A DNA stretch of 64,000 bases from Pseudomonas sp. ZH-FAD (GTDB taxonomy: Bacteria > Pseudomonadota > Gammaproteobacteria > Pseudomonadales > Pseudomonadaceae): the NCBI RefSeq assembly GCF_002803095.1, contig NZ_PGLR01000018.1, positions 1 to 64,000 of the forward strand, written 5' to 3'. The notes below the pieces were generated by a model. It was not told the origin of the DNA. It saw only the letters and a program-made list of their open reading frames with translations, and ran no database searches. Positions within the stretch are counted from its first letter, which is position 1; the number at the start of each line of letters is the position of its first letter. The position numbers were made by a program, and so were the translations under genes. Positions 8,615 through 19,511 of the stretch are shown here, in pieces.

Positions 8615-9083
8615 GCGTAGTCACCCCGTGACTCCCCCGCGCCGATGCAGCGAGCTTCGTTCCGTCTTGCAGTGACGCAATCAGCGGGCAGGAAACGTTC
8701 CCTTTCCGCGCATGGCAGGCGCACACCAGTTCAGACAGCACGGCCTCCATGCGTGCCAAGTCGGCCATCTTCTCGCGCACATCCTTGAGCTTGTGCTCGG
8801 CCAGGCCGCTGGCTTCCTCGCAATGGGTGCCATCCTCCAGCCGCAGTAGCTCGGCGATTTCGTCCAGGCTAAAGCCCAGCCGCTGGGTCGATTTCACGAA
8901 CCGCACTCGTGTTACATCCGCCTCGCCATAGCGGCGAATGCTGCCATAGGGCTTGTCTGGCTCCGGCAGCAGGCCCTTGCGCTGGTAGAACCGGATGGTC
9001 TCCACATTGACCCCGGCCGCCTTGGCAAAAACGCCAATGGTCAGATTCTCCAAATTTTTTCCATATCGCTTGACTCCGTACAT
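8610..9083 (-). CDS. merR: Mercury regulator MerR (operon 2), altered start
   Basis: This is a mercury-sensing MerR with the helix-turn-helix [20 protein letters not shown] and the metal cysteines in [15 protein letters not shown] and VSCPLI. It is close to Tn501 MerR. The usual start MENNLENLT is disrupted: the expected ATG at 9064 is followed by an A-run one base short, so that frame stops after seven codons. The open frame can only begin upstream at ATG 9083, inside the operator, giving 157 residues, or at a weak internal TTG. Either this is a real loss of normal MerR or a homopolymer sequencing error. The C-terminal tail overlaps the transposon end. Confidence 0.85.
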   Translation of the reverse strand: MYGVKRYGKNLENLTIGVFAKAAGVNVETIRFYQRKGLLPEPDKPYGSIRRYGEADVTRVRFVKSTQRLGFSLDEIAELLRLEDGTHCEEASGLAEHKLKDVREKMADLARMEAVLSELVCACHARKGNVSCPLIASLQDGTKLAASARGSHGVTTP

Positions 9084-9100
9084 AACTACGGAAGTAAGCT
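9070..9100 (+). promoter_or_regulatory. Mer operator/promoter of operon 2
   Basis: TTGACT (9070-9075) and TAAGCT (9095-9100) are 19 bp apart and flank the dyad TCCGTA/TACGGA. This is almost the Tn501 mer promoter and drives merTPCA and the genes after it. The only open merR start codon (9083-9081) falls inside the dyad. Confidence 0.9.
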
Positions 9101-9135
9101 TAAGCTATCCAAACCAAATTTGAAAGGGCAAGCGT

Positions 9136-9486
9136 ATGTCTGAACCTCAAAACGGGCGCGGGGCGCTCTTCACTGGCGGGCTAGCCGCCATCCTCGCCTC
9201 GGCTTGCTGCCTGGGGCCGCTGGTTCTGATCGCCCTGGGATTCAGCGGGGCCTGGATCGGTAACCTGACCGTGCTGGAACCGTACCGCCCGCTCTTCATC
9301 GGCGCGGCACTGGTGGCGCTGTTCTTCGCCTACCGGCGCATTTTCCGCCCCGCTCAAGCCTGCGCACCGGGCGAGGTCTGCGCCATCCCTCAGGTACGTA
9401 CCTCCTACAAGCTGCTGTACTGGCTGGTGGCGGCCTTGGTGCTGGTCGCGCTCGGCTTCCCCTACATCCTTCCCTTGTTCTACTGA
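9136..9486 (+). CDS. merT: Mercuric ion transporter MerT (operon 2)
   Basis: This is a second 116-residue MerT, differing from the first by scattered substitutions. The cysteine pairs C24-C25 (ASACCLGP) and C76/C82 (QACAPGEVCAIP) are intact and three hydrophobic segments are visible. It carries Hg(II) across the inner membrane. It begins 35 bp after the mer -10 box and is followed by merP after 13 bp. Confidence 0.96.
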   Translation: MSEPQNGRGALFTGGLAAILASACCLGPLVLIALGFSGAWIGNLTVLEPYRPLFIGAALVALFFAYRRIFRPAQACAPGEVCAIPQVRTSYKLLYWLVAALVLVALGFPYILPLFY

Positions 9487-9499
9487 TCAGGAGTTCACC

Positions 9500-9778
9500 A
9501 TGAGAAAACTGCTCGCATCCTTAGCCCTCGCCAGCCTGGTCGCCACACCCGTCTGGGCGGCCACGCAGACCGTCACCCTGGCGGTGCCGGGCATGACCTG
9601 CGCCGCCTGCCCGATTACGGTGAAGACGGCGTTGACCAAGGTCGATGGCGTGACCAAGGCTGAGGTGAGTTTCGAGAACCGCGAGGCCATCGTCACCTTC
9701 GACGATACCAAGACCAATGCCCTGGCGCTGACTAAGGCGACCGAGGACGCTGGCTATCCGTCCAGCGTCAAGCAATAG
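9500..9778 (+). CDS. merP: Periplasmic mercury-binding protein MerP (operon 2)
   Basis: A 92-residue periplasmic Hg(II) carrier. The signal peptide is MRKLLASLALASLVATPVWA and the metal site is GMTCAAC (C34, C37) in an HMA fold. It is preceded by AGGAG at 9488-9492. It delivers mercury to MerT or MerC. Confidence 0.96.
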   Translation: MRKLLASLALASLVATPVWAATQTVTLAVPGMTCAACPITVKTALTKVDGVTKAEVSFENREAIVTFDDTKTNALALTKATEDAGYPSSVKQ

Positions 9779-9790
9779 GAGGGACTTCCG

Positions 9791-11937
<2,147 letters not shown>

Positions 11938-11957
11938 TGAGAGAGGGAGGTTGAAAC

Positions 11958-12377
11958 ATGAGCAACACGGCAGACGATCTCGGTAGGTGCGACAGCCTAC
12001 GCAAGACATGGCAGTTGGTCAGCTTCTGGGGCCTGCCTGCCGTCGTGGCGACGATAGCGATTGTTCTGTCTAATCGACGCCCCGCGTTGTTCCTGGCAGC
12101 AGGCGCCGCGCTGGCCGTGATGGGCGGCGCCTGCCTGGTCAACGCCACGCGTTGTCGCCGCCTTCACTGCTACATAACGGGGCCTCACTTCCTGTTGCTC
12201 GCAGTTGGTGCGCTATTGGCTTATGTGTTTGACCAAAACGGCGAGCATCTCTCCAGGTTGTGGCTGCTACTGGCTCTGGGAGCTGCACCGTTGCTCATCT
12301 GGCTACCTGAGCGCCTAGCCGGAAGGAAATATCTGAGCGCCCCAGTTTGCGGTGAAGGTCGGGAGTGTCGGCGATGA
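11958..12377 (+). CDS. Membrane protein of the mer operon, unknown role
   Basis: The 139-residue product has four likely transmembrane segments, at about residues 20-40, 43-62, 76-92 and 101-118. It also has several cysteines: C64 and C71 near CLVNATRCRRLHC, and a C-terminal APVCGEGRECRR. I do not recognise a named family. It lies 20 bp after merA and its stop overlaps the merD start (ATGA), so it is translationally coupled into the operon. The paired cysteines on loops next to membrane helices make an auxiliary mercury-transport role plausible but unproven. Confidence 0.8.
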   Translation: MSNTADDLGRCDSLRKTWQLVSFWGLPAVVATIAIVLSNRRPALFLAAGAALAVMGGACLVNATRCRRLHCYITGPHFLLLAVGALLAYVFDQNGEHLSRLWLLLALGAAPLLIWLPERLAGRKYLSAPVCGEGRECRR

Positions 12378-12736
12378 ATGCCTACTCCATATCCAGATTG
12401 GCCGAGGACGCGGGCGTCAGTGTCCATATAGTCCGAGATTATATGCTGCGCGGCTTGCTGCACCCCGCGCGGCGCACGGAAAGCGGTTACGGCATTTTCG
12501 ATGAGCGGTCCCTGGCGCGGCTGTGCTTCGTACGTGCCGCCTTTGAGTCCGGTATCGGGCTCGACGAATTGGCGCGGCTCTGTCGAGCGCTCGATGCAGA
12601 CGATAGTACCGATGTGATCGGGTGTATCGACCGCTTGCTTGGGCAAATCGCGACCCGGCTGGCAGCTTTAGACGCAGTGAAAACGGAGTTGGCCGGGCTG
12701 ACTCATCGTGCCATCGAAGGTCACACCCATGCGTAA
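12374..12736 (+). CDS. merD: Mer operon co-regulator MerD (operon 2)
   Basis: This is a 120-residue MerD with the MerR-like helix-turn-helix AYSISRLAEDAGVSVHIVRDY and the family segment FVRAAFESGIGLDELARLCR. It dampens mer expression by binding the operator. ATG 12374 overlaps the stop of the upstream membrane-protein gene. The 3' end overlaps merE. It is complete, in contrast to the shortened copy at 5815. Confidence 0.93.
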   Translation: MNAYSISRLAEDAGVSVHIVRDYMLRGLLHPARRTESGYGIFDERSLARLCFVRAAFESGIGLDELARLCRALDADDSTDVIGCIDRLLGQIATRLAALDAVKTELAGLTHRAIEGHTHA

Positions 12737-12965
12737 TACCAACCAATCCGAATCAATCAAGATGCCCCGCTGGCACGCCTACACGTGGGGTGTGCTCGCC
12801 GCGCTCACTTGCCCCTGCCATCTGCCGGTGCTGGCATTACTGCTCTCGGGGACTGCGGCCGGGGCCTTCGTCAGCGAGCATTGGAGCCTCGCGACGCTCG
12901 TGCTGACGGTTCTCTTCGTCCTCTTCCTGAGAGCGGCTCTACGGGCCTTTCGGAAGCGGGCGTGA
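12729..12965 (+). CDS. merE: Mercury transport protein MerE
   Basis: MerE is a small inner-membrane protein implicated in uptake of Hg(II) and methylmercury. The 78 residues contain two hydrophobic segments, and the first carries the metal-binding motif [14 protein letters not shown]. It starts at ATG 12729 within the end of merD. The frame continues four bases into the urf2 remnant, as merE and urf2 overlap in Tn501-like transposons. Confidence 0.93.
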   Translation: MRNTNQSESIKMPRWHAYTWGVLAALTCPCHLPVLALLLSGTAAGAFVSEHWSLATLVLTVLFVLFLRAALRAFRKRA

Positions 12966-13126
12966 CCCGCTCGGAGCACGGCGCGGTCTCCGCTGCCGAG
13001 TTGCGGCAGGCTTGGGAGCGTTGGGAATTGTTGCTGCACTGCCAGCCGCAGGTCGATCTGCGCGCAGGTTCGATCGCAGGTGTGGAAGAGTTACTAGGTT
13101 TTCTTGGACGATGGAGAAACCCCATC
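12962..13126 (+). pseudogene. Truncated Urf2 (EAL-domain) start fused to next gene
   Basis: From GTG 12962 the frame reads [20 protein letters not shown], then [20 protein letters not shown]. This is the first 40 or so residues of the Urf2/EAL-type protein that follows merE in Tn501 and Tn21. After LLGF the EAL homology ends, and the frame runs without a stop into the DUF3330 gene. This is the breakpoint where Tn21-like DNA was joined to Tn4651/Tn5041-like DNA. Confidence 0.7.
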
Positions 13127-13339
13127 ATGAACGCAAACGACACCCCCACTATCAGTTGCTGCGAATGTTGCAAGGAAATTTCCCTTGACGCCGCACTGAC
13201 GCCGGAAGGTACCGAGTACGTCGTGCACTTCTGTGGCCTTGAATGCTATCAGCGCTTCATATCGCGCGCGGATAAGAGAGCGGCATCCGAGCCTGATCAC
13301 CCCTGCACACCAGAGGTCAGTACCCGTCACGACGACTAA
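13127..13339 (+). CDS. DUF3330 cysteine-rich small protein
   Basis: A 70-residue protein, [20 protein letters not shown] onward, with a second cysteine site at [11 protein letters not shown]. The spacing suggests a zinc-ribbon-like metal site. I recognise it as the DUF3330 family, small proteins commonly found beside mer and transposition genes on mobile elements; function unknown. ATG 13127 is the natural start by comparison with the family. The same frame is open upstream through the Urf2 remnant from GTG 12962, so a 125-residue fusion is also possible. Confidence 0.75.
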   Translation: MNANDTPTISCCECCKEISLDAALTPEGTEYVVHFCGLECYQRFISRADKRAASEPDHPCTPEVSTRHDD

Positions 13340-13632
13340 TCTTTGCCTCTGGAAAGTGGCTCTGGTTTTTTTTAGAAAGCGTGAGTCCATTGAGATTTAA
13401 TGCAAGTCCGCTCGTGGCTAATGTAAGCCCGAAGGCTTCGTCAGTAGTTTTATCTAGGCCGATGCCCGGGAGGATGGCAGCGTGCCTACAGGGCGTCAAA
13501 ACCGGCTACCCAGAGTCAAATTCACCCCACAGTACAGCGATGCTATAGAGTTACTCGTCAGTCCTGCAGCATCAGTTTTACTCTGCACCTCCATTGTATT
13601 CAGTCTGCCGGCAGCCCATTTGCACGAATAGT

Positions 13633-13995
13633 CTAGTCCTGATAGTCAGGAGCAAGCGCTGCCAAAGGAGCAACGTGTTTAGAACCCGCCTGCAAGCATG
13701 AACATAAAGCAGAAATATCCTCTTGAAGGGCCATCGCCTGCGCCCAAATACTGTCGACATCACTGGTAGCCACAGTGAGGGGGAAACCTTCCAGTACCGT
13801 CATGGCCATGCCATGCAGGCGTAGGAAGTCTTCTCGAATGCTGCCGACCCCTCCGATTTCAGCAAGGCAGGCATCCAGCCGGTCGACCAAGTTGAGCAAC
13901 TGAGCGGTGTCGTAGCTTGCACGCAGAGAGTCGAGTACCTTGGTATCGACGTCCCCATAAGGTGTCACGCGGAACGAAGCTGGCGGGATATGCAT
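13633..13995 (-). CDS. tnpC: TnpC-like accessory protein of a Tn4651-type transposon
   Basis: A 120-residue, mostly helical acidic protein (MHIPPASFRVTPYGDVDTKV...), with no membrane or catalytic motif. Its ATG overlaps the tnpA stop (TGATG), so it is translationally coupled to the transposase. Tn4652 carries a tnpC of about this size that lowers TnpA levels. Size, position and the Tn4651-type transposon end at 17162 suggest the same role. The assignment rests on context and length, not on a recognised motif. The 293 bases between this gene and the DUF3330 gene show no convincing feature. Confidence 0.6.
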   Translation of the reverse strand: MHIPPASFRVTPYGDVDTKVLDSLRASYDTAQLLNLVDRLDACLAEIGGVGSIREDFLRLHGMAMTVLEGFPLTVATSDVDSIWAQAMALQEDISALCSCLQAGSKHVAPLAALAPDYQD

Positions 13996-16900
13996 CAGTT
14001 CGTCACCTCAACGTTGCTGTCAGACATCTGTTTCGCACGCATTGATCCCGCAGCCTGCTGGAAAATGGAATCCTTGATCCAGGGTTCCGGTGGGCGTTTG
14101 AGTTTCAGGTTGAACTCCCCAAAACGTTTGACATTGCTGGTTAGGTAGGGGCTGAGAAACGATACGTCGTCGTCAGTGAACTGCCAGCCATCACGGGCGA
14201 GCTTCTGCAGGATGCGCATCATGTCCACGGTGTTCTGCAGGATCACCGACGAGGCCACCATGTCGTTGTAGCGCAGGCGTTTCTGTTGCTCGTCCGGATC
14301 GTTTTCGGCGATCACGTCACCGCCAAAGGACAGCCACTTAGAGAAGCCGTTGTAGGACTCGATCTTATTGGTGTTGGCGGTGACTTCCTGGCGCAACTCG
14401 CGGCTGCCGATCCAGTTGAGTAGGAAGATCGTCCGGATCACGCTGCCCAGCGCTTGCGCGGCATGATAGAGCTTGTTGCGCCGACTGTAGGAGCCAAGTT
14501 TGCGCAGCAGCATAGGTGAGGAAATCTTGCCGGCCTGGATTGACAACGCGACCTGCATCAGATCCTGCCAGTGGGTTTCGATCAGGTGCCAGTCGGCGGT
14601 GTCGGTGAACAGACGGTTGATGTGTTTATACGAAACGCCGCGATCTGGCCGGCACATCACCAGGTCGCGCCAGTTGCGGATACGCGGCATCAGATTGATG
14701 CCCAGCAGATGAGTGAAGGCGAACACCGTGGCCGACTGGCCCTGGGTGTCAGAGTACACCGTATCGGGTTCGACGCTGAGGTCGACCTTGAGCAACCCCT
14801 CAATCACATAGATTGCCTCCCAGATACCAGGCGGGATGAAGTGCTGGAACACCGCGATGTAGTTATTGGCCACGTGTCGGTACGCCACGGCCCCCATCTT
14901 GCGATAGCGGAAGTGGTAGCCGGCCAGCAGATTGTCGTCATAGAAGTCGAACTGCGTACCGTCCGCGGCCACCGCCTTGCCATCGCCCCAGAGCTTGGGC
15001 AGGTCAAGTTGCAGATAGAGTTCCACCAGCTCGCGGTTAGCCTTGTCTAACTTCTCAAGCGAGAGATGGCGGCGATTCGTATAGGACAGCATGTGCGGCG
15101 TGACATTACCGGCCAGATGCCGTGCGGCCTGGTTGGGGCCAAGGTTGCAGCCCATGGCGAAGATCGTCATCAGGTAGCGCTCGGCCGGTTCTTTGAGCTT
15201 TGGCTCGTTGCCGGACATCGGCCCGAAATGCCGAGTGAACTGAATCCAATGCTCAATGTTGGCCATGATGTCGAGCACGTGCCTGGCCGGCATGCGCTGC
15301 ATAAGCGCCGTCTGTAGCGAGATGGCCGAAGGCGGGATGTCCCGCGCTATCACTCGGCGTAGCACCGGTTCGCCGGCTTCATTGATCGATACGTCACCTC
15401 GGCAAGAAGGGAATTTTTCATCCAGATGCTGCGCGGTTTCCTCCAGCTGAATCTTGAGGGAGGCGACAAACTCCTTCGCCGTGCCAGGCAGCCCCACCTT
15501 TTCGCAGTAGGCCGGTAGACGATGGAAACATTCTTCCCAGGGCAGCAACTGCTTACGGTAGTCGGCGAAAGATTCCGACCCCAGCACGCACATATCACCC
15601 GAGCGCAGCTCACTGGCCAGGTAAGAGAACACGCAGACTTCCAGATAGCGCCGGTTGGTAGGTGGCCCTTCACTGGCAGGACGACGCACGACCTTAACCC
15701 AGCGCTCCGACGCAAACGACAAGTCGACATGCTCGTCGATCCACTCGCGGTGTAGATTTTCGCTGTCCTGGATGAGCTGAAGCGCCTGGATAAGTGAGCG
15801 ATCCTGAGTCGTGGGTTCCAGTTGAAGAAGGTGGCTCAGACGGAACAACAGCGAGCGATGGGACTTGAAGTGCTTCCAGATCAGCGGCAGGTAGTTGTTA
15901 CCGCCCGTAGCCTGGACTTCGGCGCAAGTCTCGCGCAACCGATCCAGGTTGCCATCGGGAGAGAGGAATTCCCGGATCAGACTGCCAGCCTCCTGGTCAT
16001 CCGGTTCCTGAACAAGAATCTGCACCACGCCATCCAGGGTGGCCGCCAGTTGCTCCAGCTTCTGGCGTTGCCGCGCCTGGATTTGCTCCAACTCCTCCTT
16101 GGCGCGTTTGTGGATCGTCGAAATCCGTCGGATGAACATCTCGGCCAGGTGATCCCGAGTTCGCACCCGCATCCGATAGATCAAGGCCAGCATCAGTGTG
16201 TAGCGTTTCGGCTGCGAGCAGTCCTTCAGCTCGGCGACGTCCGACGCGGCGGCTTGGGTGGCGAAGTGGCGGATCTTAGCATCGACGACCCCCTCAAGAA
16301 TGGCATCCAGATCTCCGAAGCTCTCTAACCACGCCAGGTGGTCGATCAACACCTCCAGGTGCTTGCGGGAAGGCTTCTTGGGTGCCTGCTTGAGTGCGTT
16401 GAAGTCACTCTGCCGACGCCCGAAATCCGTGTCGAGCAGCTCCTTTAGCTTGTAGATCACCTCGATTGGCGCTCGGAGCACGATCAGGTTGAAGGTAACT
16501 TCCTGAGCACTCGCCAAAGCGGTTTCTGCGATGTTGTTGAGCGTCGAATAAGCCGGAAGCTCATAGCCACGCTGAATCAGCTCATCAAGCATGGCATTAA
16601 TGAGATCGACTCGCTGCTCAAGCACTACAGCGCAGTCACGTGCGATTTCCTCAGTGATCGCTAGCCCGTCGCTGCTATAGAAGGGTGTAACCTGCAGGTA
16701 CTGCCGAACCGCCGCTTGGTGTCGGTAAAGGGTGCGGGGGTTGCTGTAGCGCGGAGCTATTCGTGCGCCGTAGCGAAGGCATTGTCGGACATGACTGATG
16801 AGCTCCTGAGGAAGCTCCTCGAACGGAACAAAATAGTGTAGCTGCTGAAACACCTTTAGTTGGATTGCCAGCCCAATCGATAGCGCTGGACTCTTAGCGG

Positions 16901-17009
16901 TGTTATTGACCCATTCGATCTCTGAATCAGACAGGGAATAGCATCGATGCAGCTCCTTAGCTGGCAACTGACTGGGCAAGAGCGGGTAGGCTGTCCTTTC
17001 CACCGAAGC
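13995..17009 (-). CDS. tnpA: Tn3-family transposase TnpA (Tn4651/Tn5041 group)
   Basis: TnpA cuts and joins the transposon ends in replicative transposition. From ATG 17009 (MASVERTAYPLLPSQLP), which has GGGGGA just upstream, it is 1004 residues, the usual length of the Tn4651 group. It contains the N-terminal DUF4158-like region, the central part with VEPDTVYSDTQGQSATVFAF, which carries a catalytic Asp, and the C-terminal TANTNKIESYNGFSKWLSFG, which carries the catalytic Glu. It appears intact. No resolvase (tnpR or tnpS/T) is in the window. It lies next to its own right-hand inverted repeat. Confidence 0.93.
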   Translation of the reverse strand, partial: ASVERTAYPLLPSQLPAKELHRCYSLSDSEIEWVNNTAKSPALSIGLAIQLKVFQQLHYFVPFEELPQELISHVRQCLRYGARIAPRYSNPRTLYRHQAAVRQYLQVTPFYSSDGLAITEEIARDCAVVLEQRVDLINAMLDELIQRGYELPAYSTLNNIAETALASAQEVTFNLIVLRAPIEVIYKLKELLDTDFGRRQSDFNALKQAPKKPSRKHLEVLIDHLAWLESFGDLDAILEGVVDAKIRHFATQAAASDVAELKDCSQPKRYTLMLALIYRMRVRTRDHLAEMFIRRISTIHKRAKEELEQIQARQRQKLEQLAATLDGVVQILVQEPDDQEAGSLIREFLSPDGNLDRLRETCAEVQATGGNNYLPLIWKHFKSHRSLLFRLSHLLQLEPTTQDRSLIQALQLIQDSENLHREWIDEHVDLSFASERWVKVVRRPASEGPPTNRRYLEVCVFSYLASELRSGDMCVLGSESFADYRKQLLPWEECFHRLPAYCEKVGLPGTAKEFVASLKIQLEETAQHLDEKFPSCRGDVSINEAGEPVLRRVIARDIPPSAISLQTALMQRMPARHVLDIMANIEHWIQFTRHFGPMSGNEPKLKEPAERYLMTIFAMGCNLGPNQAARHLAGNVTPHMLSYTNRRHLSLEKLDKANRELVELYLQLDLPKLWGDGKAVAADGTQFDFYDDNLLAGYHFRYRKMGAVAYRHVANNYIAVFQHFIPPGIWEAIYVIEGLLKVDLSVEPDTVYSDTQGQSATVFAFTHLLGINLMPRIRNWRDLVMCRPDRGVSYKHINRLFTDTADWHLIETHWQDLMQVALSIQAGKISSPMLLRKLGSYSRRNKLYHAAQALGSVIRTIFLLNWIGSRELRQEVTANTNKIESYNGFSKWLSFGGDVIAENDPDEQQKRLRYNDMVASSVILQNTVDMMRILQKLARDGWQFTDDDVSFLSPYLTSNVKRFGEFNLKLKRPPEPWIKDSIFQQAAGSMRAKQMSDSNVEVTN

Positions 17010-17115
17010 CATTGAGTTCATCCCCCAAGTAAGGCAAAACATCAGCATAGACGGCTAGTCAGGCGGGGGATGACCAGCAATCAAGAACTCAATAAATTTC
17101 CTTTTAGTTCAATAT

Positions 17116-17162
17116 CTTGCAGAACGAATGTCCTAATTTTTGCCTTATCTCGGCATAACCCC
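17116..17162 (-). repeat. Tn4651/Tn5041-type terminal inverted repeat
   Basis: Read from the outside in on the minus strand, starting at 17162, the end begins GGGGTTATGCCGAGATAAGG and continues CAAAAATTAGGACATTCG. I recognise this as the long (about 46-47 bp) end of the Tn4651/Tn5041 subgroup. It lies about 110 bp upstream of tnpA and is the right border of the element. No partner end of this type exists in the window. Confidence 0.85.
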
Positions 17163-17356
17163 AACATCGCATCGGTCATAAGGCGCGCGGTCGCTTCCAG
17201 CGCTTCACCTAGCGCGGCCAACGTCTCATCCGAAGCATGGTCCATCGTAATGGCGACGACTTGCGCAGCTTTCTCGGCATTCAGTCGAGCCGATACCGTT
17301 TTCAAGTCTCCCGTCACAGTAGATCGAATGCCGACGTGTTCAGTGCTCTGGCTCAT
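17163..17356 (-). pseudogene. Small gene cut by the transposon end
   Basis: From ATG 17356 the minus strand encodes MSQSTEHVGIRSTVTGDLKT, then SARLNAEKAAQVVAITMDHA and ALEATARLMTDAML. After that the frame runs into the transposon end at 17162. I do not recognise the family. The residues are typical of a soluble helical protein. It is the target gene of the transposon insertion, and its remaining 3' part is not found on the other side of the element in this window. Confidence 0.6.
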
Positions 17357-17515
17357 ATAGCCTCCCAAGCCTGGCGATAGCGGATGCGGCGGCCGCCCGG
17401 TAAACAATCAATTCCCGCCTCGCCGTGATGGACCTGACGGGCGGGTTCGATGGTGGAATGAGCGAACTTCTCATGCCGTGGCATGACCCGCTGAGGCGTT
17501 GTCTAAACCCAAGCT

Positions 17516-17689
17516 TCAGGGTTTGTCTGATCCGGCGAGGCGCCCCAACGGCTCAAGCGCTTTGCCTCTGCTCAGCCCAACCTTCAAGAAGCGGCGTTGG
17601 TTCTCAGAAACCTGGCCGGCCAATCGACGTGCCTCCGCTTCAAACTGGGCGATAACAGAAGGATCGGGATCGGCGGCTTTGTGCGTCAT
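17516..17689 (-). CDS. Short hypothetical protein downstream of fic
   Basis: A 57-residue charged protein, MTHKAADPDPSVIAQFEAEA through KALEPLGRLAGSDKP, with no recognisable domain. It has the same orientation as fic and starts 103 bp after the fic stop. The frame extends upstream, but those residues look non-native, so the inner ATG 17689 is preferred. It could be the last gene of the jet-fic transcription unit. Function unknown. Confidence 0.45.
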   Translation of the reverse strand: MTHKAADPDPSVIAQFEAEARRLAGQVSENQRRFLKVGLSRGKALEPLGRLAGSDKP

Positions 17690-17792
17690 GTGAAGGAACC
17701 AATGGACATATAGGATGGAGCCTCCCACGGACTCGAGGCGATCGCAAGCGCACTGCGCCTGCACTCCCCTCCTCCCCCTATTCCGTGGGCAC

Positions 17793-19277
17793 CTACTGCG
17801 ATTGCAGTTGTTGTGGCAGCCTCTGCACCGCCCTCTCGATGCAGTCAAAGACCGCCTCGGGAACCCTGTCCTGGAACTGGTGGCGACGAGGTGTCGTGAT
17901 CACACCGCGGTGAGCGAGACAAAGCACTACCAAAGCGGCCAGGTCGCTGCCGCGCACGTCGCAGCACGCGTTTACCTCCGCATAAACCGCGTCAAATCGT
18001 TTCAAGTAGGCCGCCTGGTCACGCAGGGCATCCAGCGCATATTGCGCCACGTCCAACGTGAAGGCCACCTGTGGCGTGGCATCCCAGTAGCGATAAATGG
18101 CGGGAGGTCCCTTAAAGGTCAGCGATGAGATCCCTCCACCGTTCCGACTAAGCTCCCAGAAGGCACGCGCTGGCCTGGAGAACTCTTGCAAGGAGGCCAG
18201 ATAGCGGCCTGGGTCACGTTGGATAGCGACTGACATCGGGAGCAACATGCCGCGCTGCAATGCCTCAGCATGGCAAAGCTGCTGGTGAAGCAGGAATCGG
18301 GAAAGCCGGCCATTGCCGTCTGGGAAGGGGTGAAGAAAGGCGAGTCCAAAGGAGACAATGGCGGCGACCACCAACGGATCCACCTGGGAAGCTGCCCGGT
18401 TGGCGATCCGCATCAGGTGCTCCATCAGCTCGCCACACAGTTCCGCCGGCGGTGGGACATAGGCCACGCCCAACGGTCCCTGCGTCTGATTCGTCAGGTA
18501 ATTCTGCTGCTGACGGAAGCCGGTGGCCTGCGCAGATGAGTGGGAAACCGTCGAGTTCTGGATTGCAACCAGGTAGGACTCGTCTAATGGCCTGCGCTCT
18601 TGGGCCTGGCGCAAAAGACGGACGAATCTACGTGCCTGCTCTTCACTCGGCTCTTCACCTTCAATCGCAAACGACGCCTGTGTCTCTTGAAGGTATGCCC
18701 AGTCATGGAGGCGTTCGGCGTCGAACGGGGCTAAGGATTCCACGAGGATGTTGGCGCGCCCAAGAAGGTCGCGCTCCAGCATCGCCTCGATCTGCGGGGT
18801 GCGTTCCACCGTAGCGCAGTACGCCAACGTGCCAAGGCCATTGAACTCGACGCGCCATCGGGAGTTTCGCTCACCGGGCAGCGTGAAGTAGCGCCGGGGG
18901 TCGAAGAGCGGGACGAAGGCGCCTTTCACCGGCGCAGCTTGTTTCACCAACTGCCCGGTGAAGGCCTCGCGCAGGAAGCAGGCCTTGCGAAGGTACATGG
19001 CGTTGGGGGACTTGCTCAGCGCCGCCTCGAAGACGGCGGCCGGAAGTAGCGGAAGCGCCTGCATCAGGATGCCGAGATGGATCCCCTCGTGCTTCAGGGC
19101 GAAGAGGACGTGGCCCAGCAAATCATCCGCACTGGGCGCGACGTTGACCGGCACGGCCAAGGTCTGGTCGTGCTCTTGTAAGCAAGCAACGGGTTGTACG
19201 GCCGCCGGCTGACGCAAGGGCAAGGCAGACAGCTGCATGGCTTCAAGGAGTCTGGCATAGCCCACGAACTCGTTCAC
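17793..19277 (-). CDS. Fic-domain protein with internal inhibitory helix
   Basis: Fic proteins usually transfer AMP from ATP to a protein side chain. The 494-residue product has the full active-site motif HPFPDGNGRLSR (H316 to R327), with the catalytic His and the phosphate-anchoring GNGR. It also has an upstream SFAIEG motif (202-207) matching the [S/T]xxxE[G/N] inhibitory helix, so it is a self-inhibited class II Fic protein. The first 130 or so residues and the last 130, which may be winged-helix-like, are unassigned. It lies 234 bp downstream of jetD on the same strand. Association with Wadjet is seen in position only. Confidence 0.92.
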   Translation of the reverse strand: MNEFVGYARLLEAMQLSALPLRQPAAVQPVACLQEHDQTLAVPVNVAPSADDLLGHVLFALKHEGIHLGILMQALPLLPAAVFEAALSKSPNAMYLRKACFLREAFTGQLVKQAAPVKGAFVPLFDPRRYFTLPGERNSRWRVEFNGLGTLAYCATVERTPQIEAMLERDLLGRANILVESLAPFDAERLHDWAYLQETQASFAIEGEEPSEEQARRFVRLLRQAQERRPLDESYLVAIQNSTVSHSSAQATGFRQQQNYLTNQTQGPLGVAYVPPPAELCGELMEHLMRIANRAASQVDPLVVAAIVSFGLAFLHPFPDGNGRLSRFLLHQQLCHAEALQRGMLLPMSVAIQRDPGRYLASLQEFSRPARAFWELSRNGGGISSLTFKGPPAIYRYWDATPQVAFTLDVAQYALDALRDQAAYLKRFDAVYAEVNACCDVRGSDLAALVVLCLAHRGVITTPRRHQFQDRVPEAVFDCIERAVQRLPQQLQSQ

Positions 19278-19511
19278 CAGTGAATCCTCACTTTCGGCGG
19301 CTTCCTATACACTTCCCTAAGTGGAACAGGAAAATCTTGAGTTCAGCCTTCTTCAGCAATTTTTTCCTAACAAGACAGCACATGAGGGACCGTGCTCTCC
19401 CTGGTGTGCGCTCGCGGACGCCCTCGCCGCGTAACGACCAACGCGGCGAAATTATGGTACTGCGTTTGAGGCGCGTACCTAGTGGGAAATGACCTACCCT
19501 GGGCCACGTGC

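Noticed and set aside
17715..18128. 137-codon plus-strand frame opposite fic
   Set aside because: Antisense to the Fic coding region and without motifs.
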